From Acanthornis magna (lineage: Eukaryota; Chordata; Aves; Passeriformes; Acanthizidae), in the NCBI GenBank assembly GCA_036785705.1, contig JAWUZG010000056.1:4465001-4529000 (forward strand): a DNA stretch of 64,000 bases, read 5' to 3'. Positions within the stretch are counted from its first letter, which is position 1, and the number at the start of each line of letters is the position of its first letter. A program made the translations under genes and the position numbers. This document shows, piece by piece, positions 35,493 to 48,558 of the stretch. The notes under the pieces are model-generated. The model had not been told where the DNA came from. It did not search any database and saw nothing but the letters and a program-made list of their open reading frames with translations.

Positions 35493-38400
35493 AGTTCTGC
35501 ATTTCAGAGTTCTTTAGAACAGTGATTAGTTAGATAATTTTGACTTCCATCAAAGCATGTACAAATATTAGTAAGCATGCGGTTCTCATTTTTCATATCT
35601 AGACCTTGGAAGCATTCTATCTATGACTTTCCTAATTTTGCACAGTGCTGTAGGGGTTTGGACTTTCTTCTGTGTCTTTGCCCAAGCTGCTCTCACACTG
35701 TTATGATAGCCCTGGTTTTTGGGAGGAATGCCGTGCTGAGTCAGCCTTGAGGGGGGCAGACAATAGAGAGTCTTGAGAAATATCTTCACCTGCTTCCATT
35801 TTATTTTTTCATAATGCGAAACAGAGATTATGCCCTCTTACAAGACTGTGAAAGACACTTTAGTAGCGCATTTGCAGTCTTCCTTAAAAAGGATAAAATA
35901 GAAATGAATTATGGAGTTGTTCCACAGTGGTGAGGCTGAGCCAAGGTCCAGATAGAAAATAGGGTCCACAGGTCTGGATCAATGGGGCTCACAGCCAGGC
36001 ACAGGTGTGGCAATGGCAGAGCTGGAGACAGTGAGAGCTCAGGCAGGGATAAAGGCTCCAGCTGAAATGGAGCCCCCAGCACCATCTGCAAGGGCTGTGT
36101 GGGAAGGCTCCCAGTGAGGTTGGGCAGTGCTCTTACGGCCTGTTAGCACATTCACAGCCCTGATATTGGCTCATACCCATGTATGGTTTTAAAGATAAGA
36201 CGCCTTTCCAGGAGGAAAAGGGGAAAATAATATCCTGAGGAACAGAGAGCGATTGGCAATGTTATATGAGACATTTATGCAATTAAAACATGTCAAAGTC
36301 AATAGAGTAGTGGTCACAAGCAAGGGGTCTGCAATACAAGCAGCAGCTGCCAGAGAGGAAAGGCACTGCGTGGCAGCAAGTCAAATTACTATGGTCCTGG
36401 TGGCCACAAGTTTGCCAAAGGTGACTGGAGAGCCTCACTAGAAAACAGACACTATTGGAGAAGATTTTTCTTAACCCCTGACTGCTGGCCACAAATATGA
36501 TCAGGGTAAAAATTCAAGTCTGTTTCATTGTGAAGTGGAAAAAGGATTCTAGCTGCAGGGCCTGCTTACTTTTCTGGTGGGTTCTAATGGAAGAAAAGTT
36601 GCGAACAAATCAGCCTTTGATGGTCCATTGTCACTACATTGGTCCTCACATTGAGGAAAATCTCACCTAAAAGCTGTGCCCTCTTGTTCTCTTTGCTGGT
36701 CTTTACACAAATCTCAGTTAAAACATGACAGGGAGAGCAGAGAGCGGAGGACAGAGGGCCGACTGAAGGTTTCAGTGCTGAGGTAACAGAATAGGGAAAA
36801 GCATACCATGCATTCTGGTTCTTCTGACTAAAAGCCTTTGTCAGTATGAGGTCCAGACCATTTACAGAAACAAGATAGGCCCATTTTCTCATAGAATCGT
36901 TGGAATTGTTTCTATTTTTTGATGAATTATTATTATACTAGAGATTTATTCACTTGAATTTTCAACAAAAACCAAAGTGATTAAAATACACAAAATAAAA
37001 GTGCAAGCAAACAGCTCAAGTTTTTGGTGCAAATTGCATGTTTTCCAATGGCAAATCTGGCCCCCCTCCTTGTCCCTTCTTGGTGGTGTTTGACTCCATC
37101 ATGTCTGTCAGTACAGGCAACCTTAGCAGAGCATGGTTTTCTTTCTCAGTAGTGATTATGACGTTAATTTGCAAATGCTGTTCTCTTTCCCAGCTTAAGG
37201 TATTTTGTAATTAATTAGTTCCACAGAACAGTTGAATAGAGTAATATAAAAAGATGAGGGCATAATTTCCCAGTTATTAAATATATTCCACTGATAGATA
37301 TGATATATGATATATGATGGGCCTCTGGTGATAGCTCCTTATTTTCAGAGAGCTTACTTCTTGCAGCTTTCCTGAATTAACATGATAATGAAGCTGCAAA
37401 GATATCTTGTAGGCTCTGATGAATCAGAGTTTATGCTACGTAATTTGGAATACTTACTGTTTAGCTACTGAGTTGCTTAACTGAACTTGTTACCCTGCAG
37501 GTTTTTGCATTAATTTTCCTGCATTGCTCCTCTTACAGTTAACTCTGATTAGATCAGTTCACCCTTCTTTTTTTTTCTTCCCCCCAATAAAAGCATGTCA
37601 TTTTTTTTCCTCTAGAAAAGTGAGATTAAGTTACATCAGAAGAGAATAGGGCATTATTTTGTTTACCTACCCAGTGTGGGGTTTGAATGTCTGCTCCCTT
37701 CTGGGAGAAAACCAGCTTGCAGTTGTTTGCTTCAATCAATAAACTCCTGCTAATTTAATGAGGAACATGGTGTTTTTGAGTTTATCAGAAGTGTACAGCA
37801 CTTCAGTAAGCAAACATACAGGAATTTATAATACTTTTACCATTCTGAGATAGTGCAATGATGTGTATGTGACTGAATGTCTTCAGTTCCCATCCGTGTT
37901 AATAATCACCAGCATGAGCTTTTAATGTTTCAGGGTAAAGACTGATGGGCATTTTTTATATAGTAGCACTAGAGAAAACAGTTTTTTTCTTATATAAATA
38001 TACACATCCTTATATAGGGGCTCATTTTTCATTTACTTTTTAGAAGCAAAGCTCATTTTAGTGAAATTTTTGAGTATTATGAAAGAGTATAAATGCTGTG
38101 TAAGTTTTGGTATTACTGAGCTGCTTGCATTACTATAGACAGAATTATTTTGCTATCATAAGAATGTTCTGACACTTGCAAAATTATTTGTTTCAATGAC
38201 AGCAATAGTAAGAACTGATGCCTTTGAGGTCTGAACATTGACTTTGAAATATAAAGTCTTTCTGGAGCTTTAGATTGGAGTCCCAGAATGGCTGATTCAA
38301 AACTCTATCTCCTGGCTGCTAAATTAAGGGGGATTTGCAGTCTATTGTGACAGATGTGTTGCCTGAGACCTTGCAAAGTCAAGTGCCATCTGTTCTGTTT

Positions 38401-41400
38401 TGGACATCGGTAGTGTTTGTCACAACGTGGAAGTGTTAATTTTCTTTGCTCTTTACACTTACTTAAACAGCTTTATCTTTGTATAATACCTTTCCAATTT
38501 GTCTGTCTGGATTCCGATAACATGGGCTTTATATGGATCAAGTGAATTTCTTCCTCTAGTGAAAGGAACATACAGTTTGAGAAGGAGCTCTCCAAATGTT
38601 ACAGGATTGCAAAATAGTTGTTCTACTGCCTGGGAATGCAATCCTCAAAAAGCTAACTTTGTGCTGGATACTTGCAAGAGGAGCTACAGCAGTGTTTGAT
38701 AATGGATCAACTTAGACAGCAGGGTGTTTTCTTCCCCTGAATATTTTTTGGACCATAAACCAAAGCTCCTGTAATTCTAATGGTGAATGCTTGATGAATT
38801 TTTTTTAATTCTGGTAAGAGAAAAAGCAAGTTACACACTGTCTTCCCTGTGTGACCTGTCACATGAACTTTCTCATCTTTAATTTTTATGTAAACCTTTC
38901 TTTATTAAGATGCTAATACCTTGACAGTACAGAATTTTATCACTAAACTAGGTTTTAATTACTAGAATCACAATTAAAAACAAAGATTTAATAAGAAACT
39001 GTAGTGCTCTTTCAAGAAAGCAATATACTACTATTCTGGAGGCCTAGATGAATTTACAGTATTATCTTCAGAACATTTTATCATTTTCAGGGCTCTTCAG
39101 TTTTCAGGTGTCATCAGTGCTGAATGTTTGAGATATTCATACTGAAATACAGTAGCTGATGTTTTGGTATCATACAAGAAAGATTTCTTAATGTCTCAGG
39201 TTCATGACCTGTGTGTGCTTATTTACCAGCTTGTCTTGCACTATTTCAGGATACTTTTGGCAGAGTTGGAATCAGAAAGTTATTGCAAATTATTAATAAA
39301 AAAGGGGGGATTAAAAGAGGCTATCGTATGGATTGTCCAAAGTTAGACAATTTCATAATGTAAACAAAGAGGAAAAACCCCACTTTAATACTCAGTACAA
39401 ATCTACCTACAGGAGATTTAATAGTTCAGTGGTAGTTTAATACCCAGTGCATATCTATATAGGTTGACATGCTCGGAAAGATTTGTGTAAGTTTGTCTTT
39501 GTGTTACACTGAAGTTGTTTGATTTCCGAAATATGAGATTAGTCCGAGGAAAGTGTAAAATAGATGAAGACTGGAAGAGATGTTGAAAGCAAGAAAAATC
39601 CTCAGGCATTCATAAAAGAAGTCTCATTAACTAAACGTGTAATGAGTGGGGGATTGTTTCCTTTACTTTTGCAATTACAAACAGCAGTTAGTAATCTTCT
39701 AAAAATCATTATAGCTAAGAGTAGTCACGGCAGTAATAATAGATTACCTCCTTTAGTAAAAGGGAATGCTCTTAGGAAATGAAATAATTTTAAAATGCTC
39801 AATATACCTATAACTTGGGGCAATCCGTATTTCCTGCTCCTACAGACTAAATCTAATCTTACGGAATAAGTCTGTTAGACTTAAAATCACAATTTATAGT
39901 GTGGGGATTCTGACTTGTGATGATAGCAGTACCCAGTATTTTCTGGTTATTTCTGTACTTGACACTGCTACACTTTCTTTTTCTGGATTAGCACAGCTCT
40001 GGTCTGATTTTTCAAAAGTTGACAGACTTGCGTGTGTGTGTTTGCAGAAGCTTTAGACTGCCTATACTTCGGATTTTTGGTGCAGGTCCTACACCATTTA
40101 AGATGTTGCTCTCTTTCTGGAATGGCAATTAAATTCTTGAATGGAATTAGAATAGACTAGAACTTAAAAAATCAAATGCTGCCAAATGATAGTGTCTTTT
40201 TTTAATAGTCTTTCATTGTGTATTGCCCCTCTACCTCAAGCATACCATTAGTAAAGGTCACATACCATCAGCCAGACAAGAAATCATTGTGCAAATGTGC
40301 CTGTAAATGTCAAAGACTGTAAAAATAACTGCAAGGGACTCTAATTTAGTCTTATGTCTATACACTGTGTCCTGATGTGTCAGATCTACTGCATACTGAC
40401 GGCTGGCTAGAGAGGACCCTTCAAACTATGGCCTGAGGCTTCGGCTCTGTGGGCCTGGCCCATGTTCAAAAATAACACCGGTTACGGGGTTGATCAGAAT
40501 GGGCTATGGGTTGGTCTGCACTGGAGCCTCTAATCACAGTTCAGCTAATTTGTACTCAACAAACTCTAATTCGAACAAAGCTTTAATGTGGCAAATTATA
40601 AGCTTCACCTGTGGTCTGCCAAATGTGGAGTGGATTCACGGATTACCAAATGGCTGTCTCTAGGGGTAAGAGGTTTTGTAAGCCAGTGTGGTGTTCTGTT
40701 TGGGGGATTTTTTAATTTTAAATTTAGAAATTGAAAAAGAGAGTGCTGTTGTGTCCTTTTCTCCCTGTTTAGTTACATACCATTAGTTCAACAATGAGCT
40801 TCGAAACTTTAAAACCTTGAAATGCACTATGCCCTTTTCCAATCACCCTGAAAGTGATTGATAGTAGTTGAAAGCTAAAGCATAAACTAACCAAGCTGCT
40901 CTTTCCTGCTTCTCTTCTTATCATCATGCAAATTATCATGCAGATTTTGAAAACTGTCACCAAAGCAGTTAAGTACAGCGTGCTGGTTGGCCTGAGCTGT
41001 GTGTGGACTGTGGCCAAAGGGGTTTCAGCACTCTCTGTTTGCAGCTCCCTTCTCAAAGCCAGGAAGAAGGGCTCATGTGGCTGCATGGGAGCAGGAGCCC
41101 AGGAGCTGAACATTAAACAGAATGACCTTCTCAGTGAAAACTCTTCCTTGGATTTAGGGTACATCAGTGCTCAGATTTCATGAGACCTGTGGGGAAATTC
41201 ACTAAAAGTTGTGTGATAAGTGCTAAGGATTTCTTTCCCAAAGCCGTTTTTCTAAATGCCTTGTCATTCCATTGATTAGGTGGGGTTTGATTGTCTGGCT
41301 CTGCACCCTCCTTTCATTTCTTGAGGCAAGTTGTCCAACTTGCTTCCTATTGCAGGTGTGTACTTTGCCTGATAGTTCCAAGATTGAAAATCTTAAGCAG

Positions 41401-41847
41401 ATTAAGCCAGTTTTCTACATTGAAACAGTGCCTTAGCTGTGGAACATTGTGTTGCCATAAGTGAAGAGGTACAGTAATTTCACTAGAAACCACTCAAACA
41501 CAGAGTCTGATTCTCTTTATTGCACCATTTACATTTCAGAAATAACTAACTTTAAAATTATTAGCACAATATCAAGTGTCAGGTATAGTTGTGATTGCTT
41601 AGTTGTGGGTTTAAACTCCTTCTGTCTGTTTGATTTGCTGATCCATTATCTTGTGGAGTTTATATTAGAACACAGTATTGAAAATGTAAACAAACCCCAA
41701 CCCTTTAACACTCTGAACAGGATAGTGAGAAAAGCTTTCAGAAAGAAATACAAATTCCTCAGACTGCTTCTTGATAATGTCATCAAGATAAAACTGCAGA
41801 AATAGCTGTATTCAATTCATGGCTAAATGTCGCTTCAGGATCTGGTG

Positions 41848-41861
41848 CCCCTAGATGGTGC
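41848..41861 (+). promoter_or_regulatory. CTCF-like site
   Basis: CCCCTAGATGGTGC matches the CTCF core CCASYAGRKGGCRS at 12 of 14 positions, including the TAGATGG centre. It points the same way as the two matches in the GC island at 20340-20384. A single motif match is weak evidence. Confidence 0.3.
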
Positions 41862-44800
41862 TATAACTCAGAGCCTGGTTTCCTAGGAAGGCATTTTCCT
41901 GATCAATTTTGCTTTGCCCACATGATGCGTGAGGTGCACTACAAAGTCAGCGTAAGCTATATTGATTTAAGAGAGAAGAATAAAGCACAGAAAATTTTAT
42001 GTAACATCACTGATGGCAAGGACTCTTTAACACTATGAAAGGATTGAGCTGTACATTTATGAGGGTTTCAGGGTGGGTTTTTTTGTAAATGTGCAATTCG
42101 TGCCCACCAGGAAAGAGGGCCATAAGGGTCTGCCAGCCACATCTCTATATATACATGATGATTTTGCACCTGTATCATACCTTCGATAGATAACAAATGA
42201 TTGGTTACATTCATTTAATATGAAAGCAGACCTCGTTTTCAAATAACACACTAAATTTTGCAAAAATAATGTATAGTATTTTAACAGTGCCATAATTTTA
42301 ATGTTAGGCACATGTGAATGTTGCAGTATCAGTTTATCCCAAGGGAAGCAGTGAATATAAGCATTATATTCCCTGAAGCTGGAAATTTGGTGAGATGTGG
42401 TCCTGTTATATTTCCTTTATGTGAACTGGTATCTTACTATGTAATACCCTTCCTGCTTATTTTGCATCAATTCTATAGGAATAATTATGGGTTGTTTTTT
42501 TTTTTCCAAGCAGTGCTCTGGACACATTTGATAAAACATTTCCGATGCAATAGATTTGCTTTTTGGTTTTTGTTGCTTGAATAAGTGAAAGAAAACCATC
42601 GTACCAATAGAAGTACAGTAACATAAATAGAATCAGAGAGACATTCTGACTAGATAGCACCAAAATAATCTCTCTGAGCTGTTTTCAGGCATTTTTTCAA
42701 TTTGAGTTTTTCTACATTTAGAAAAACTTCTTTCTCTTGGGATCTTTGTAAATGATCTTTTCCACACAAGTCTGTTGCTGTCATTTAACATTGCTAAGCA
42801 ATTGAACAGATTGAATAACATCTGTAAAGGAAACCAGTTAAACATCTATGTAGTGTTGGGTCAATGAGTTGGCTTCAGCAGTTGCATCTTAAAATCAGTC
42901 CCAGTTCCTAACATCTATAGAATTTTTTATTGTAAACAAAATTCGATTTCCAAACATAGATGCTGTGTGCTTAATTGTGTGTAAATAAAACATAATTAAG
43001 AATAAAGAGATAAACAGCCTTTAACTTTTGCAAGTGGTCCTCCAGAAACTCCCAAATCAACTCTGCCAATTTGCGGGTATAGTAATGGTGAAATGTCATT
43101 AACTTTGTAAAGTTGATCTAGAATTGTATTAAGATACCCTTTCTGGAAATATTTGGAAATGTAAAGATGCACATCTATCATATGCAGAGATGACTTAATA
43201 CCTCCTCCTAATGCATCCCAAGGTGTGAGTGAACACCATGCAAGGAATCAGCACAAAATCTGCATCCTAAACTGAAGTTACAGAGGCAGTTATGGCTGGG
43301 GAAGCACTGGCACAAGAGGGGACGAGGCACCACTGTGCAGAAGTACCCACTGACTTCTGTTGGGATGTCCCACATTTTTCTGGTTTAGTTTGCCATGCTG
43401 CCCTTTGCCTGAACTGTCTCTGCACTGACTCATTTGTGTCCAGGTCTGTGTAATCCCTCCATGACCCTTTTTATCATGTTGAGTGCAAGGACTATTCCTT
43501 GAGCACTTCAAAGATTCTGTTTAATTTTTTTCTAATATAACTTCATATTCTTTTTGGTAAAAAAATCAGTACAGCTGAGTTTAAGTGAAATACAGATCTT
43601 TTGCTGTGGCTTTACCAGTGAGATAGTATTTATACTCCTGCTCTGTTACACTGGTGCAAGATCGTCATCACTAATGAACTGCTGAGATGTTACTGAGGTC
43701 ATAATTTGATCTGTAAATCTTTATTGCTCTTGATAGTGCAGGAGAAGGGAGCAATGTGGCTTGGCTTTAGGAGTTTTCATGACAGCTGAAGGAAAAAGTA
43801 TTTAGATTGAACAAGCATCACTGCAGGTATGGAGAAGTGGTCATTATGGAATCTCACAACTGTGTATTCAGAGAAATTATCTGAGTGATAAACACAGTTC
43901 TTAAAACAATTCCCTTCTTTTTAAAGGATCATTAATTCCTACACCTCTGCAACTGAAGGCTAATATACAGAAAGGGGGGAAAGTACAACCAGTCCAGAAG
44001 GGTCACTAAACCCATGATGTGCATATTAAGTATCTACTTGTACAAATTCCTCTTCAGCAAAATGCTTGAGCCTTTTGGCCGTGTGTCAAATTATGTCAGA
44101 GACTGATCAATAAAGAAGCTGTTAGCCTCAAAGCTGCTTCCAGCAGGGTACCTATCCAGGAATATCTATAAATTTGGTATGGGTGGGGCTTTGTGTTTTT
44201 GTGTGTGCACAAGCACATAAATTCTTTATTAGACTCATACGGATTCCATAAACGTAGATGATTAGGATCATAACGCAGTTAGCTGAAACATTGTGGGGGT
44301 TTCTCTTAAGCAGTTCAAAACTGGCACTTACAGGCTGCTGTTTTGCAGTTCTGCTGCAGAAGCTTTGCAAGCTGAGCATGCTGGGCACACTGTCCTAAGC
44401 TGGGGCAAGTTTGCATAGCACAGGCCGTGCCATGGAGAGTCACTCTCTGTCAATGGTATCTTCCTTAAAACAGAGCCCTGGGATTTCACTGCTGCTTGTC
44501 CTGTTTGTACAAATGTGCCTAATAGAACTGTTGCTGTGAAAGTGATTGTTCTCTTCTTTTGTGAATGAAATTCTGAGGGCAATTAGGTATTAGTGTTTAT
44601 TTTGATAGTGGGAGTAAGGAGGCAAATAAGAACAAATATGCTGCATGAAGGAAGATGCTGATACTTTTTCTTTCTCCAAAATGTAATCAGAGTTTGACAA
44701 ACCATAGAAAACCTGCAACAAGAGTGAGTTTAGACCTACTACTGCCATTAGTTTCAGTATAATAGAATTAAACTGAAAATAGAGTGTATTTGTATGCTTT

Positions 44801-47800
44801 AAAACCAGTCATTATCATTTGGTATACTGATGAAAGTGGGCTGGGGCAAACTGGTATTAGTTGATGTAAATCCAAATTAATGTAATAACCTTCCCTTTCT
44901 GGATGAGTCAACAGAATTAACAAATGGTGTAATCTCATTTATTCCTCTGTGGTTCATAAATAGCAAAAGCATATGGTATGTCAGGACTGTCTCTGATACA
45001 AGAAGGAAGGGATAAACGTGCCTTATTCTCATCTACAAATCTTCCAGTTCCAAGCGTGTCCTATCATTTTAGAGAAGACCTTATAGTCTTATAAGGCAAT
45101 TTGAGACCCTGTTGTGGATCACTTATACTTTGAACAGAAATGTTTAGGAGGGTATTTGCCTTGCTCTAACTCACAAATGGCAGAATAAATATAAGGGAGA
45201 GACATTTGGAAGCCAAGGGATCTCTTGACTCCTAATTTCCATTAGGAGTAAGGGAAAAGCTGGAGCTTTCTCCATGAAGAGACCTGTGTATTCAAGTGCT
45301 ACTTAGCCACCTCACTCAGTGATTTTGTGTCTGCTTTAGGATCTGGACTTTATCTGAGTGAATTACATGTTGAGATGATATTTCTATCTTTTAAATTTGC
45401 TTCCCTGAAGTATTTCCAAGTATTGTCATAAGAAGCGAGTTGTTTCTAAATGTATTTAGTAGGGAGCCTTGTCCTTGTTTTATTTGCTATGACTTGCATT
45501 CTCTGCTCAGGTTTTTTTATTCCAGAGTGCCTTTGTTCTGGGCCAAGGTAATATAGGGGAGATGCTTGTTTTGAGATAGTTTATCTTTCCATTGCATTCC
45601 AGTGAGAAAAGGTTTCAACTCCTTCAAGCTGTGGTCCTACTCAGCTGGTTCAGAAAAATGCTGTAATTGAAATATGAAAGAGAAATGTATTTTCCTGGCT
45701 GAAACTGTGGTGGAAACTAGATTACACTGCAGAGATTCTGAGTTGAGCTTCCTGGTGTGATGGAGAGCTTTGCTTCAGAAACAGCTTTTGAAGGTGGCAG
45801 TGCAGTTCTTTACCTGAATTTTACTTGTTTAGAAGTAGGAGCACAAAAATGTGGCAGGTACCAGAGCTGGCCTTTCTACAAATTACTCCAAGAGTTACCT
45901 CTGCCTACATTTTTGTTAAAAAGTAGCTGCAGCATTAAGTTTTCAAATGTCAGCAAGAATTATGAGTAACTAGGGGATGCAGCCAAAAACTCTTTTTTTT
46001 TTTCTTTAGACTATTTCCAAGTTTATCTGCTCTTTGAAAATAAGAGGGTTTGTGTTTCAATTTTGCAGTTTAATTAGATGCAGCTTTCCCCTACTGATTA
46101 ATCACAAGATGAAGGCTTCATTCTTTTGTCTCTTTCTGACCTTTTCTTTTTGTCCTTTTAAAAAAAATATTCCTATAGATATTGTGCAAGATTTAAACCT
46201 TCAGGCAGTTTAAGAGGGATTTCCAAATTACGATCTTACAGAAAGTGACAAAGGTTTTTCCAAAGGTTATTTTAGTGCCTGAAAATCAGCTGACTTAATA
46301 GATTGCAGTACTGGTTTTAATATTGCTAATAAGGAATAACTTGGAGCAAACCAAGAGAGCTGTGAAGCTGAAACCAACCAACATTAGAGCAAAGGTATCT
46401 GTGATGTTGAACTAGCCTAAACATGCTCTTTTGAACCTGTCTGTACTGAATCCAATGTCTCTGGAGAACATCATTAGGAACATGGTAGAATAGGGAGGGT
46501 GGACAACTGAAAGAGCTCTAAGGCTGACAAAGAAATCAGGGAAACTAAGGATGTGTTATGGAAAGAACCCTTCTTTGGCCTCTTAAGTTTCTGACAGAGC
46601 AGCTTTGCAGTGACTGTGAACCTCTGCAGAGCAGCATTTTGGTGGTTTAGCAGAGTCTGGCATCTCCCTGCACTATCGCCTTGGTGGAGCTTTGGCAGAA
46701 GGTGAACAGGCAGGTTATTTTGGTATATTTATCTAGGGGTACTGTTAGACTAAAGCAACCTACCTGTTTTTATTTACTTTCCTTTTTTTAACATCTGTTC
46801 AGGTGGTGAATTTCATTTTAGTTTAGCTTTTTATCATTCTAGTTGCCTTCTGCAACTTCTGATCTTCAGTAACTTATTGGAGCTAATTGATCTGAATTCA
46901 AGTACTGGAACAAATTCAGAAGAGAAAAGTGATCTCATGGTCTTTACTGCAATTTTGTTTCCTTTTGATAGTCATTTTGTCAGTGCAGTGTTACAGCTGC
47001 GTTCTTGGCCACAGCTCTCTGTTTTTAACAAAGCCTCTAAAATGTATGAATTTGTTGTTTACAGTGTAGTTGACTTTGCTAGGAAATGCATATCCATTCT
47101 CCAGGAGGGGAAATATCAGCATCTGATCCTAAGTAATTACATGAAAGGAAAAGGAAAACTAATTTGCTCAGATTGTCTTTTCATTTCTTTGACTTTAAAT
47201 TATTTGCCTGTTACAGGCAATGTATTTTGTTATTGTTTTATTTATTGCAAATGAGTCCTGAAGTAATGGACTGAAAGCTTGTTATGCTTGTTCCAATAAA
47301 TTGGAAGAAAAATAGATATTGATAAATGATGAGTATATACAGCTTGTGAAAATGAGAGTTAAACTTCAGGTTCTACACTTCATTTATAGAAGGGTTATTT
47401 CATTAGTATTATTTTACTGAAAAAGAAACTCAGTTTTAGGGAATCAAAACTGTTTTTCTGTTTTGACTGTGATGTGCTGTATTATATTTAAATTGACCAG
47501 TGTCCCGATGCTGTTGTCATCTCATTTCTGACTCATATACATGCATTTGAACATGAGATGAGCAATTACTTTTCATGTATCTGTTGTTTGGCTGTAATGG
47601 GAAAGTGACTTGGATCTGCAAAGTGTAGCCAAGTCTTCAGGTATATTGTGTCCCCTAGACTAACATACAGAAAACTTGGGAATTTTTGAAAGGTAATACT
47701 GAATTGTTTCTCTTCTTTAAGGAGAGAAAGGAAGAAGGAATTTTACAGAAATCTTAATCCTTAATGTAACATGCTAAGTGCCATCTCATTATTGCTGAGT

Positions 47801-48492
47801 AACTCTGCTCTTCAAGGAGGCATGTTGAAGGAAATTTAAAGGGTTGTCTCCAGAACTGGGCAGTCTTGATTCCTTCCCTCTCTTCATGTGGAGACTTTTT
47901 TTCTTGGCTGTAACTGGAAAAAACATTGGCAATTAGAAATAAGCTTTGGGGGAATGCACCTGCCAATACCTAGAGAGAATTGTTCTGAGCTTAGATTCTG
48001 TGCTTGCATTTGGCAAGAAGTCCTCTGTCGCTCTTCTGCTTGGCTTTCTAGACTAACATCTAGATTCGTCTGTTCTAGCCTGAAAATAAACCTATAGACA
48101 GGAGTTATATGGTAGCTGTCAGTGGCCTAATGCTTTTTCAAGGAGGAAGACAGAAGCCAATGCTGTAGGTCTGAAATTCTTTTTTCTCTTGTCATCCCAT
48201 CTCTATGTGCTTAATTTGTTCCAGAGGTCAGAGTTTTGTTTGCATTACTGTCACTAGCCCTGTCTTTTGACAGGCATTGAGCAGAATTCCGAAAGGAAAC
48301 CTCTTTACTGAAAAATATTTCTTTTGAAGAGACACATGGTGTTGTTTTTCACCTTAAAATAAAAACAAGCTCCCAGGGAATGATGACTAACTTTTCCTCA
48401 GAAAGCCATCTCTCGATTCACATGGATGCGTTTTACTTTAAGTAACAGCTGGTGGGTGATTTGGTGACTGTGAGCTGTGCTGTATTTTTTCA

Positions 48493-48558
48493 TTGCCACA
48501 CAGTTTGTGTAACATTTGGTGTTGGTTGCCACACAGTTTGTATAACATTCAGTGCTGT
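48493..48558. repeat. 33-bp tandem duplication
   Basis: Two adjacent copies starting TTGCCACACAGTTTGT are at 48493 and 48526, differing at a few bases. The 33-base length is frame-neutral, and the minus strand reads as a repeated YTNCVA motif, which is a by-product. Confidence 0.9.

Larger units (their letters stand above)
20705..36880. other. AT-rich non-coding stretch, no gene recognised
   Basis: No exon or repeat family was recognised with confidence. Small items are a C run then an A run near 23669-23687, a T-rich tract near 24714-24750, a MEF2-type site CTATAAATAG at 24037-24046, two AP-1-like motifs at about 29366-29398, a T run near 34681-34698, and an 8-bp inverted repeat at 35463-35492. 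The open frame of 134 codons on the minus strand at 23742-24146 and others of about 100 codons or fewer have no recognisable domain and no matching splice context. GC-richer unique patches occur at about 28480-28720 and 35920-36140. Confidence 0.55.

Noticed and set aside
36885..36910. CATAGAATCGTTGGAATTG as another CR1 3' end.
   Set aside because: Only a few bases resemble the CR1 terminus and no further CR1 tail follows.
46877..47254. 125-codon plus-strand frame in AT-rich DNA.
   Set aside because: About the length that chance allows when 43 kb is read in six frames. No domain, no splice context, hydrophobic tail of low complexity.
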